Assembly (NCBI RefSeq): GCF_002994635.1
Contig: NZ_PVNL01000052.1
Span: forward strand, 1 to 60,562
Direction: 5' to 3'
Length of the DNA stretch: 60,562 nucleotides
From: Enhygromyxa salina
Lineage (GTDB): Bacteria > Myxococcota_A > Polyangia > Nannocystales > Nannocystaceae
Under the pieces are notes generated by a model. That model worked only from the letters and a program-made list of their open reading frames with translations. It was not told the DNA's origin and did no database searches. Of this stretch, positions 9,082 through 17,700 are shown one piece after another (the stretch's first letter is position 1; each line of letters begins with the position of its first letter). A program made the position numbers and the translations under genes.

Positions 9082-10338
9082 TCACCACGAGCTGGCGCCG
9101 AAGCTGCGGCGGTTGGGGTACTCGTCGGCGACCATGGCCGACAGCTGCGAGACCGGGACCGCGAGGTTGAGGTTCTGGCCGCCGACCATCCCGGCCACCG
9201 ACACGCCGATCACGAAGCCGTAGCGATCGAACACGGGCCCGCCGGAGTTGCCGGGGGAGATCGGCGCGGACATCTGGATGTAGCGCTCGCCCTCATAGAC
9301 CCGGCGGGCCGAGACAATGCCGTTGGTCAAGGTGTGGTCGAGGCCCAGCGGGTTGCCAATCACGCTGACGGGCTCGCCGACCTGGACCGTCTCGGAGTCG
9401 CCGAGCAAGGTCGGCGCGGGCGGCTTGGGCAGCGTGCTGGGATCGATGCGCAGCAGGGCGAGATCGACGACGGGGTCGCTGACCAGGAGCTCGACCCGAT
9501 CGAACTCGGTGCCGTCGAACAGCTTGACCCGGACCTCGCTCGCGTCCTCGATCACGTGGTGGTTGGTCGCGATCGTGCCCTTCGCATCGATGAAGAAGCC
9601 CGTGCCGCCCGCGCTGAACCCCCGGTGCTCGAGCTTGATCGAGACCACCGCTGGGGCGTAGGCGGCGAACAGCTCGGCGGGGCTGTACTCTTGCTGCTTG
9701 CCGGTGGGCGATGGCTTGGTCGCGTCGGCTGGCTTGACGTCGGTCTTCTCGTCGGTTGGCTTGGCAGCGTCCGAGGGCTTGGGATCGGACGCGTCGGCGA
9801 GCTTGGTGGTCGCGGGATCGGCCGTGGCCGGCTTGTCGGTGGTGGGCGGCTCGATGGGCGATGTGGTCGCCACGGCAGGGTCATGCGTCGTCGTCGGGTC
9901 TGCGCTGGTCGCCGACGCCGGGTCGGGCCCCGCCATCCATCGCCCGAGCCACGCGGCGCGGCTCCAGCCATCGGCGTCCAGGCGCTCGGCCTCGGCGTGG
10001 AGCGGGCCCGCGGTCAGCGATCCAGCGGCGGCGACGAAGATCAGGGCCGTCGCAGCCCAGGTGCCCGAGATCACGTCACGCACGAGCCCAGGGCGGCGCT
10101 GCTTGTCGGGGTCGTTGGGCAGCAGGCGGTCGGCGATCACCAGCGGGACCACCGCGAGCACGACCAGCGGCACCAGCAGGCGGACCCACAGGTTGTCGGT
10201 CGCGAGTCCCATGACCGACATGCCGCCCACGGTCGCCAGCGGCAGGCCAATGCCGATCCCCGCGAACGCGATCACACCGTGGAGTAGACGCAGACCCGTT
10301 CGCGCGGGAGCCGATTGATCGGAGCTCACATTGTTCAT
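9082..10338 (-). CDS. Membrane trypsin-like serine protease (HtrA/DegP-like, no PDZ)
   Basis: The 418-residue product has three predicted membrane segments (about 17-45, 51-70 and 89-110), then a long Thr/Pro/Asp/Lys-rich linker (about 135-215), then a chymotrypsin-fold protease. The triad is visible: His261 in TNHHVIED, Asp292 in VVDLALL and Ser365 in SPGNSGGPV. No PDZ domain follows, so this is a single protease domain, probably on the periplasmic side. I chose the ATG at 10338 (MNNVSS) with GAGG about 13 bases upstream over an in-frame start at 10395, because the extra residues are Arg-rich and lack protein-like character. The gene lies 25 bases upstream of the binding-protein-like gene, suggesting an operon in which the protease acts on or with that protein. 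Confidence 0.88.
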   Translation of the reverse strand: MNNVSSDQSAPARTGLRLLHGVIAFAGIGIGLPLATVGGMSVMGLATDNLWVRLLVPLVVLAVVPLVIADRLLPNDPDKQRRPGLVRDVISGTWAATALIFVAAAGSLTAGPLHAEAERLDADGWSRAAWLGRWMAGPDPASATSADPTTTHDPAVATTSPIEPPTTDKPATADPATTKLADASDPKPSDAAKPTDEKTDVKPADATKPSPTGKQQEYSPAELFAAYAPAVVSIKLEHRGFSAGGTGFFIDAKGTIATNHHVIEDASEVRVKLFDGTEFDRVELLVSDPVVDLALLRIDPSTLPKPPAPTLLGDSETVQVGEPVSVIGNPLGLDHTLTNGIVSARRVYEGERYIQMSAPISPGNSGGPVFDRYGFVIGVSVAGMVGGQNLNLAVPVSQLSAMVADEYPNRRSFGASSW

Positions 10339-10458
10339 GACGCAGAGATTCCCTCGCCGCGCGCGTCGTGACGGACCCGCCAGCGCGCGTCGCAACGATA
10401 GCCGTTTGACGGGTATTCCGCCCAGCGCTGGTTGCAGGACCGGAGGGCCGACTGATCC

Positions 10459-11169
10459 CTACTGATCCACGGCCAAGCTCGCGCGCTCGAGCCCCGCTTC
10501 GATCAGCTGCCAGCTTGGGTCGGCGTCGTCGGCTGGACCTTGCAGCAGGTCCTCGAGCGCTTGCTCGATCGAGGCCATGGCGGTCGAGACCTCGGCGTGG
10601 CCGTAGGTGCCGGCGGTCCCGTGGAGCGTGTGGGCGATCCGATGGGCAGCGTCGATCGCCGACTTGCGGCTGGCCTGGTCGGCCGCGCGGGCGTGCTCGA
10701 CCGCGGCGCGCAGACCCTCGATCTTGGTCGCGAGGCTGTCGGCGTAGCGCCGCCGCAGGGCCTCGATGCGGACCCGGCCGCGCTGCTCGACCGGCTGATC
10801 CAAGATCCCGCGGATCTCTTTGGGCAGCTGCATCGGGTCAAACGGCTTGGGGATCACACCGGCCGCCCCAAACCCGACGTAGCGCTCCTTCTCGTGCGAC
10901 TGGACCTTGGCGGTCATGAAGATCACCGGGATGTCGCGGGTCTCGGGCTGGGCAGCGAGCGCCTTGAAGGTCGCGACGCCGTCCATCTCGGGCATCATCA
11001 CGTCGAGCAGGATCACGTCGGGCTTGTGGGTGACCGCCAGCTCGAGCGCCTGGGCGCCGGACGAGGCCAACACGGTCTTCCAGCCGCCGACATGAGACAG
11101 GCTCATCTCGGCGATCGTGCGGATATCGGGCTCGTCATCGACGAGTAAAATAGTGTTGATCTGTGCCAC
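10459..11169 (-). CDS. Response regulator receiver fused to an HPt domain
   Basis: The 236-residue product begins with a CheY-like receiver: acidic pair DDEP at 11-14, phospho-acceptor Asp56 in ILLDVMMPEMDG, Thr86 in FMTAK and Lys108 in IPKPFDP. Residues 130-236 are helical and carry RIAHTLHGTAGTYGH, an HPt-type motif with His180 as the likely phosphorylated residue. There is no DNA-binding output domain, so it most likely works as a phosphorelay intermediate. The start is GTG at 11169 with GGAG six bases upstream. It lies 43 bases downstream of the histidine kinase gene on the same strand, which makes that kinase the obvious partner, and the divergent NtrC-type regulator a candidate later acceptor. 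Confidence 0.93.
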   Translation of the reverse strand: MAQINTILLVDDEPDIRTIAEMSLSHVGGWKTVLASSGAQALELAVTHKPDVILLDVMMPEMDGVATFKALAAQPETRDIPVIFMTAKVQSHEKERYVGFGAAGVIPKPFDPMQLPKEIRGILDQPVEQRGRVRIEALRRRYADSLATKIEGLRAAVEHARAADQASRKSAIDAAHRIAHTLHGTAGTYGHAEVSTAMASIEQALEDLLQGPADDADPSWQLIEAGLERASLAVDQ

Positions 11170-11212
11170 GGGGACTCCGGTGTGGGAGAAGTGAGTTGCG
11201 ACTCAACGTGAG

Positions 11213-13087
11213 TCAGAGGCTCCGCTGGGCCTCATCCTCGAGGGTCCGCAGCGCTTCGGCGAGGGCCTGGCGCTGGCCGTGGTCGTCGACGTTGCTGGGG
11301 TTCGTCACGAAGTTGGCGAGGCTCGAGGCCACGCGGATCAGCGCCGAGCGAACGGGCACAGCCAGGCCCCGGCGGCGGGCGAGGTCGGTCGCCTGGCGGT
11401 GCAGCTCGCGGGCCATGTCACGGGCCATGTCACGAGCCAGCTCGCGAGATGGATCTGCTCCCGCCGAGCCGATCAGCCCGGCCGCGCCATCGACGAGCTC
11501 GAGCACGGGGTTGCTGCGCTGGCCCTCCGCGAGCGCGCGTCGAGGCTTGCGAAACGGGCCTGACTCGGCGCGGAACCGACGGACCGGTCGCTCGCCCTCG
11601 CCGACCTCGAAGTGAAATCGGGAGCCCGCGCCCGGCTGGCTCTCGACCCCGATCACGCCGCCGTGGGCGTCGACGATCGCCTTGGAGATCGCCAGCCCTA
11701 GCCCGCTGCCGCCGACCGATCGGGTGTCGGACTCGTCGAGCTGCGAGAACTTGCGAAACAATTTGGGCAGCTGATCCTCGGCGATGCCGGGGCCCTCGTC
11801 GCGGACCGAGAACCGCACGGTCCCCACGGCGATCTCGGCCAGCTCGACGTGGACGGTGTCGCCGTTCTTGGAGAACTTGATCGCGTTGGACAGCAGGTTG
11901 ATCAGGACCTGCAGCAGTCGATCGCGATCGCCACGCAGCTCGCACGAAGGCTCGAACTCGCGGACCAGCGTGATCCCGCACTCCTCGGCGTAGCCGGCGA
12001 TCTCGGCGATCGCCTCGTTGGCGAGCACGACCGGGTCGAGGGCCTCGCTGCGGAGCTCGAGCTTGCCGGTCTCGATCTTGTCGAGATCCAGGATGTCGTT
12101 GACCAGCCGGATCAGCCGCTCGGTGTTGCTCAGCGCGATCTTGACCAGGCTGCTGGTCCGCGGCTCGAGCTGACCGACCACGCCGCCGTCGAGCAGCCCG
12201 AGCGAGCCACGGATCGAGGTGAGCGGGGTGCGCAGCTCGTGGCTGACGATCGAGACGAACTCGTTCTTGAGCCGCTCGATTCGCGCCCGTTCGGTGATGT
12301 CGGTGGCGATCCCGACCACGCCCTCGAGCCGGTCCTCGCTGGTGACCGCGGGCGAGCAGCGCAGCTCGAAGGTCAGCCGGCCGATCGGGGCGGTGGTGAC
12401 CGTGGTCTCGCCGGTCATCGCCCGCCGGACCGCGCCGAGTAGCTGGGGTACGTGGGCAAACACTTCGAACACCGAGCGGCCGATCACGCGCTCGGGCGAG
12501 ACGCCGAGTCCGGCCGCGCCCAGGCCGTCGAACAGCGACAAGATCCCGTCGGGGTCGATCGAAAACAGCACGATCGGTGCCCCCGTGATGATCGTGCGGA
12601 GTCGGTTCTCGCTGTGGATCAGGGCTTCCTGGGCGCGCCACCGCGCGCTGACGTCCTCTTCGGTGACCAGCGCGAGGCGCTTTGGGCCCTCGACCGCGCT
12701 GACCTGGATCAAGAACCAGGAGCGGCCGCGTGGCCCATCTCGGGACACCTCGCTCTCGTAGCGACGCCTGCGGCCGTCGAGGACCTCGAGCATGCTGGCC
12801 ACGAACGCGCCGACTTCGTCGTTGGGGCCGCCCGGGGTGAGTCCGGCCAGGTAGTGGCTCCCGACCGGCCGCCAGGCCGGTGCGTCGGGGTGCTCGTTGG
12901 CCATTGGAGACAGCCACGCTCGATTCGCGGAGATCACCCGGCCCTCGCGATCGAGCAGCGCCGCGCGGTTGGGCATCGCCTCCAGCAACTCGTCGTGGGG
13001 CAGGCGGGCGCGCGCAGGCGTGAGCTGTGCCGTCGCGTCGCTCGGGTCACCGCCGGCTCGAACCTGCTCGCCGCTGGTGGACTTCAC
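11213..13087 (-). CDS. PAS-domain sensor histidine kinase
   Basis: The 624-residue product has two PAS-like regions (about 33-150 and 155-270), then a HisKA dimerisation domain with VSHELRTPLTSIRG (phospho-acceptor His283) and an HATPase domain with N box NLLSNAIKFSKNG, G1 DEGPGIAEDQLP and G2 GGSGLGLAISKAIV. No membrane segment is evident, so it probably senses a cytoplasmic signal. The C-terminal ~110 residues beyond the ATPase are helical, contain ARDMARDMARE, and are not a recognised domain. The start is GTG at 13087. The receiver-HPt gene follows by 43 bases, and a sigma-54 activator gene diverges upstream, so the three probably form one signalling pathway. Confidence 0.93.
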   Translation of the reverse strand: MKSTSGEQVRAGGDPSDATAQLTPARARLPHDELLEAMPNRAALLDREGRVISANRAWLSPMANEHPDAPAWRPVGSHYLAGLTPGGPNDEVGAFVASMLEVLDGRRRRYESEVSRDGPRGRSWFLIQVSAVEGPKRLALVTEEDVSARWRAQEALIHSENRLRTIITGAPIVLFSIDPDGILSLFDGLGAAGLGVSPERVIGRSVFEVFAHVPQLLGAVRRAMTGETTVTTAPIGRLTFELRCSPAVTSEDRLEGVVGIATDITERARIERLKNEFVSIVSHELRTPLTSIRGSLGLLDGGVVGQLEPRTSSLVKIALSNTERLIRLVNDILDLDKIETGKLELRSEALDPVVLANEAIAEIAGYAEECGITLVREFEPSCELRGDRDRLLQVLINLLSNAIKFSKNGDTVHVELAEIAVGTVRFSVRDEGPGIAEDQLPKLFRKFSQLDESDTRSVGGSGLGLAISKAIVDAHGGVIGVESQPGAGSRFHFEVGEGERPVRRFRAESGPFRKPRRALAEGQRSNPVLELVDGAAGLIGSAGADPSRELARDMARDMARELHRQATDLARRRGLAVPVRSALIRVASSLANFVTNPSNVDDHGQRQALAEALRTLEDEAQRSL

Positions 13088-13118
13088 TGCCCCAAGTATG
13101 CCGTTGAGGGGCGTTTAT

Positions 13119-13136
13119 CACCAGTGATCAGTGGTG
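13119..13136. promoter_or_regulatory. Palindromic operator candidate between kinase and NtrC-type regulator
   Basis: CACCAGTGATCAGTGGTG is an 18-base palindrome broken only by one G/G pair, centred on TGATCA. It sits in the 167-base region between the divergent histidine kinase (minus) and sigma-54 activator (plus) genes. The position suits a shared operator for autoregulation; the binding protein is unknown. Confidence 0.45.
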
Positions 13137-13254
13137 GCACCGGGCCCCGCGGCCCCCGCGAGTGCGTACATGACCGGACCAGCGGCACACGATCGGCGAT
13201 TGGGAGCGTCATAGGACTTGTCACCGCTCGACGCCGGCTGTCATAAACGCGGGG

Positions 13255-14649
13255 ATGGAGAGGGAAGCAGGCGCACGGCGCAAGGCCAGGGTGTTGGTGG
13301 TCGACGACGATGTCGACTTGCTCGCGCTGCTCGAAGCTGGACTCGAAGACGAAGGGTACGAGGTCGAGGTCTGCGGCTCGGCCGAGCGCGCGCTCGAGCT
13401 GCTCGAGGTCGCCGCGCACGACATCATCGTCACCGACATCAACCTGCCGGGGATGAGCGGCCTCGACTTCTGCTCGCGAGTGGTCTCGGAGCGCGGCAAC
13501 GTGGTGGTCATGGTCATGACCGCGTTCTCGAGCATCAAGTCCGCGGTCACGGCCTTGCGCGCGGGCGCCTACGACTACTTGATGAAGCCCCTCGACATCG
13601 AGGCGCTGGTCCACCGCCTCGATCGGGTGGTCCGCGAGCAGGACACTCAAAAAGAGGTTCAGAAGCTTCGCGAGCTGGTCGCCGAGGAGCGCGGCTTCGA
13701 GGGCTTGTTGGGCACCAGCGCGCCGATGCAGAAGCTCTACGACCTGGTCGCGCGCGCGGGTGAGACCGACGCCTCGGTCCTGGTCACCGGTGAGAGCGGC
13801 ACCGGCAAAGAGCTCGTATCTCGGGCCCTGCACCGTCGCAGCGCCCGTTGTGGCGCGCCCTTCGTGCCGGTCAACTGCTCGGCGATCCCCGACACCCTGC
13901 TCGAGAGCGAGCTGTTTGGTCACTCGCAAGGTGCGTTCACCGACGCCCGGCGGTCCCGCGCCGGGCTGTTTCTCGAGGCCACCGGGGGCACGCTGTTTCT
14001 CGACGAGATCGGCGAGATCCCGATGCAGGTCCAGCCCAAGCTGCTGCGCGCGCTCGAGGAGCGCAAGGTTCGACCGGTCGGCTCCGACAAGGAGAGCGAC
14101 GTCGACGTGCGCCTGGTCGCGGCGACCAACCGCGACCTCGAGGCCGCGGTCGAGGACGGCAGCTTTCGCGAGGATCTATTCTTTCGCGTCAACGTGATCC
14201 ACATCCACGTGCCGCCGCTGCGCGCCCGCGGGGGCGACGTGCTGTTGCTGGCCCAGAGCTTCCTCGAGCGCTACGCCGCCCGGTTTGGCAAGGACGTGGT
14301 CGGCCTGAGCGCGGGCTCGGCCGAGCGGCTGATGGCCTACAACTGGCCCGGTAATGTGCGCGAGTTGCGCAACTGTATCGAGCGGGCGGTCGCGCTGGGT
14401 CGCGGGGTCGACATCCAGGTCGAGGATCTGCCCGAGCGTGTGCGGACCCACAGCCGCGCGCAGCTGGTCGTCGGCAGCGATGACCCCTCGGAGCTGGCGG
14501 AGCTGGCGGAGATCGAGCGGCGTTACATCCTCCACGTGATGGAGGTCGTCGGGGGCAACAAGAGCCTCGCGGCCAAGACCTTGGGGCTGGATCGCAAGAC
14601 GCTGTACCGGAAGCTGCAGCGCTACGCTCGGGCCGGCACCGCGGATTGA
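13255..14649 (+). CDS. Sigma-54-dependent response regulator (NtrC family)
   Basis: The 464-residue product has receiver (about 12-125, acceptor Asp61 in IIVTDINLPGMSG), AAA+ (about 148-385) and Fis-type HTH (about 415-460) domains. Walker A is GESGTGKE at 179-186 and Walker B GGTLFLDEIGE. The sigma-54 contact loop reads GAFTDA (226-231) rather than the usual GAFTGA, a substitution known in some family members. The HTH ends NKSLAAKTLGLDRKTLYRKL. It should activate transcription from -24/-12 promoters when phosphorylated. It is divergent from the kinase and receiver-HPt genes, which may supply the phosphate. No clear Shine-Dalgarno precedes the ATG. Four short GAAGCTGG-type repeats follow the stop codon. 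Confidence 0.95.
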   Translation: MEREAGARRKARVLVVDDDVDLLALLEAGLEDEGYEVEVCGSAERALELLEVAAHDIIVTDINLPGMSGLDFCSRVVSERGNVVVMVMTAFSSIKSAVTALRAGAYDYLMKPLDIEALVHRLDRVVREQDTQKEVQKLRELVAEERGFEGLLGTSAPMQKLYDLVARAGETDASVLVTGESGTGKELVSRALHRRSARCGAPFVPVNCSAIPDTLLESELFGHSQGAFTDARRSRAGLFLEATGGTLFLDEIGEIPMQVQPKLLRALEERKVRPVGSDKESDVDVRLVAATNRDLEAAVEDGSFREDLFFRVNVIHIHVPPLRARGGDVLLLAQSFLERYAARFGKDVVGLSAGSAERLMAYNWPGNVRELRNCIERAVALGRGVDIQVEDLPERVRTHSRAQLVVGSDDPSELAELAEIERRYILHVMEVVGGNKSLAAKTLGLDRKTLYRKLQRYARAGTAD

Positions 14650-14654
14650 TCCTG

Positions 14655-14705
14655 CTGGGCCCGAAGCTGGGCCGAAGCTGGCCCGAAGCTGGGCCCCAAG
14701 CTGGG
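14655..14705. repeat. Four-copy GAAGCTGG tandem repeat with hairpins
   Basis: GAAGCTGG occurs at 14663, 14674 and 14685 and a CAAGCTGG variant at 14697, at 11-12 base spacing, directly after the NtrC-type gene. GGCCC/GGGCC arms around the units (for example 14680-14695) can form short hairpins. It may act as a terminator or simply be a local repeat expansion. Confidence 0.6.
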
Positions 14706-14792
14706 TTGTCGCCGCGGGTCCTGGGAACCTGCCCGGGTCCGCGGGGTCTGGCGGCCGTGCGTTGCGATGCAGGTCGTGGTTGGATTGGGGTG

Positions 14793-17700
14793 ATGTCGCG
14801 CGAGAGGTGGGGTCGGTGGTTGGGGCTCATACTGCTGACCCTGGTGTTCGCGGCCGGGTGCAAGGCCAAGCGCGGGGCGGCCCTGGCCGAGGGGCCGCCG
14901 GAGATCGACGCCAACACGCAGGTGCTCGCGGCGTTCAAGCCTGGCGAGCTGGCGGACACGGGCGCAGCGGGGCTGGACCTGGACGCGGTCGAGACCTCTC
15001 CCCCGGTCGCGCCGGACGTGCCCGTGTTGCCGCCGCCGAGGCTCGAGGAGTTTGGGCCGATCGGCGACACCGGGGAGTACGCGGACATCGAGTTTCGCTT
15101 CAACCGGCCGGTCGTGCCGCTCGGCGAGCGTGACCGGCTCGACCCCCAGGCGCTGGGCCTGGTCATCGAGCCCCCGCTGGCGGGCGAGCTGTACTTTGCC
15201 GAGCCGACCCGACTGGTGTTCTCGCCCGAAGCCGCGCTGCCGCTGGCGCACGTGTGGCAGGTCAAACTCGACGCTCAGCTGCAGGCGGTCGATGGCCCGA
15301 CGTTCTCGGCCAAGGCCGAATTCTCGTTCGCGACCGAGCCGCCGACGGTGTCGGTGTGGGTCAGCGACGACGATCAGATCCTCGCGGACGACGAGGCCAA
15401 CGGGCTGATCGAGTACCACTGGGACGCCAAGGTCCTGCTCGACGTGAGCGACGAGACCACGCTTCGGCAGCTGCAGCCGCATGTTCACGCCGAGGCGATC
15501 GACGCCCGCGGGCACGCCACATCGGTCGCGATCGGGGTCCGCAAGGGCAAGCGGGACGACTCGGGCTGGCGCGAGTCCCAGTTCGAGATCTACCCCAAGA
15601 CCCACTGGCCGGCCGGGCGCGAGATCCTGATTCGTGTCGACGATGGGCTGGTCGGCAACCTGGGCCCGCGGCCGACCGGGCGCGAGGAGACGATGTCGTT
15701 TGCGGTCACCGCAGGTGTGCGGGTGGTCGGGGTCCAGTGCTACGCGGGCGACTTTGGTGACGGCTGCGATCTCGGGCCCCTGCAGGTCATGTTCTCCGCT
15801 CCGGTCACGCGGGCCCAGGCCCGTCGCGTGCGGGTGAGCCCGGCCAGCGCGGGCTTCGACACGCTCGCCTACGATCGCGAGGACTGGCGGGAGGACAGCC
15901 GCAACAGCTACTGGTCGATCCTCGCGTGGGGCGACTACGCCGACGGCGGGCACTACAAGGTCAGCGTCGACCCCAGCTTGCGCGACGTCCATGGCCAGAT
16001 CTTCGTGGGCGAGACCGAGTTCGAGGTCGACTTCGTCGAGCCGCCGCCGGAGCTGAGCGTATCGAACGGCCACGGCACGCTGATCCAGTCGAGCACGCCG
16101 CGGGCGGGGATCGAGAGCCGTCACGCCGAGCAGCTGCGGCTGCGCGTCGCCGTGCTCGACGATAAAACCCACGAGCAGATGCTTGGCCAGCCGCTCGGCG
16201 AGATCGCGTGGCCAACGAGCGGCGCGAAGCGGTTCGACGAGCACATCACGCCCGCGCACCAGGGCCAGTTCGCGTGGGCGGCGACCGAGCTCGACTTTCA
16301 CCGGTTCACGGGCAGCAAGCCGGCGGCGGTGTTGTTCGAGGCCTCGGTCACCAAGCTGCTCCCGCGCGCGGCCAACCGAACCATGCCGTCGGCCGAGCGG
16401 GGGCTGGTCCAGATCAGTGACCTCGGCGTGAGCGTGATCGGCTCGCTGACCGACAGCTGGGTCCGCGTCGCCGACGTGACCAGCGACAAGCCGGTGATCG
16501 ACGCGGAGGTCGAGCTGATCGACGCGCCCGGCGGGGCTCGGCGGGTGCTCGGCAACACGGATGGGTCGGGGCTGCTCTCGCTGCCCGGCGCGGCCAAGCT
16601 GCCCGAGCACGCGCTGCTGCGGGTTCGCAAGGGCGACGACAAGCTGCTGGTGTCGATCGCCACGCTGCGTCGCCCCGAGACCGCGCCGAAGGGCCTGCGG
16701 ACTGGAGAGACCGCCAAGGTCGCGGTCACGACCGAGCGCGCGCTCTACCGGCCCGGCGAGGTCGTCCGCGCGATCGGCTGGGCGACCGTCGCGGGCCCGT
16801 ATCAGCTCGCCGGGGTCCGGCCGCTCCCGGCCAAGGCCACGATCACCCTCGAGCTGCGTGACTACCGAAACGAGCTCGTCGCCACGCGCACGGTCACGCC
16901 CAAGCGACGCGGTAAATTCTGGGCGACGCTGCCGGTCCCGGCCAGCGCGCCGCTCGGCAACTACTCGGTCACGGCCACGGTCCTCGATGGCTCGGGCAGC
17001 GCCCAGCTCGAGGTCAAGGACTTCGTCGCGCCCGAGTTCGAGGTCTCCGCCCAGGTGGCCCGCGCCGATCTGCATCACGGCGAGACCACCACGGTCGACG
17101 TCAACGCTCGCTACTACTTTGGTGGGCCGGTCCCGATCGAGCGGATGCGGACCGCGCTCGACTGCCGGGAGTCGAACTTTCGCCCGCCTGGGCTCGCGCC
17201 CGAGTGGCGGGTGAGCCCAGGCGCCGCGCACTACTCAATGCACGGCGTGCCGCGGATCTCGATTCCGCTGCCGCCAACCGCGAAGCACGGCCACGTCGAG
17301 ACCGGCCTGGAGCCGCAGGCGCTCGATCCTGGACGCCCAGCCCACTGCACCTGGTCGGTCGCGCTCGCGGATCAGACCCAGCGCGAGGTCGGGGCCGAGA
17401 CCAGCGCGTGGGTCCACCCCCCATTTTATTTGGCCGCGTCGGTGCCCGGGCATGTCCTCCCCGGGAAGGATCTCGACATCCCGATCGCAACGTTGGAGTT
17501 CGACGGCGCGCGGCGGCCAGCGAATAGCGTGGAGGTCAGGCTCGAGCGCCGCTGGTACGAAGACGAGTGGGTGACCGAGAACGGCAAGCGGACCTACGCG
17601 GGCCGGCGCGAGCGGACCAAGAAGCTGCCCGCGTGCAAGACGAACACGCTCGAGGGCGACGCGAGCTGTCGGTTCGCGGCGATCGAGCACGGTCGCTACA

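Noticed and set aside
13135..13152. TGGCAC near a sigma-54 activator, a possible -24 element
   Set aside because: No GC-type -12 element follows at the right distance; the bases there are GC runs.
14622..17231. 869-codon minus-strand open frame
   Set aside because: It is antisense to the alpha-2-macroglobulin gene and has a shadow-like composition.
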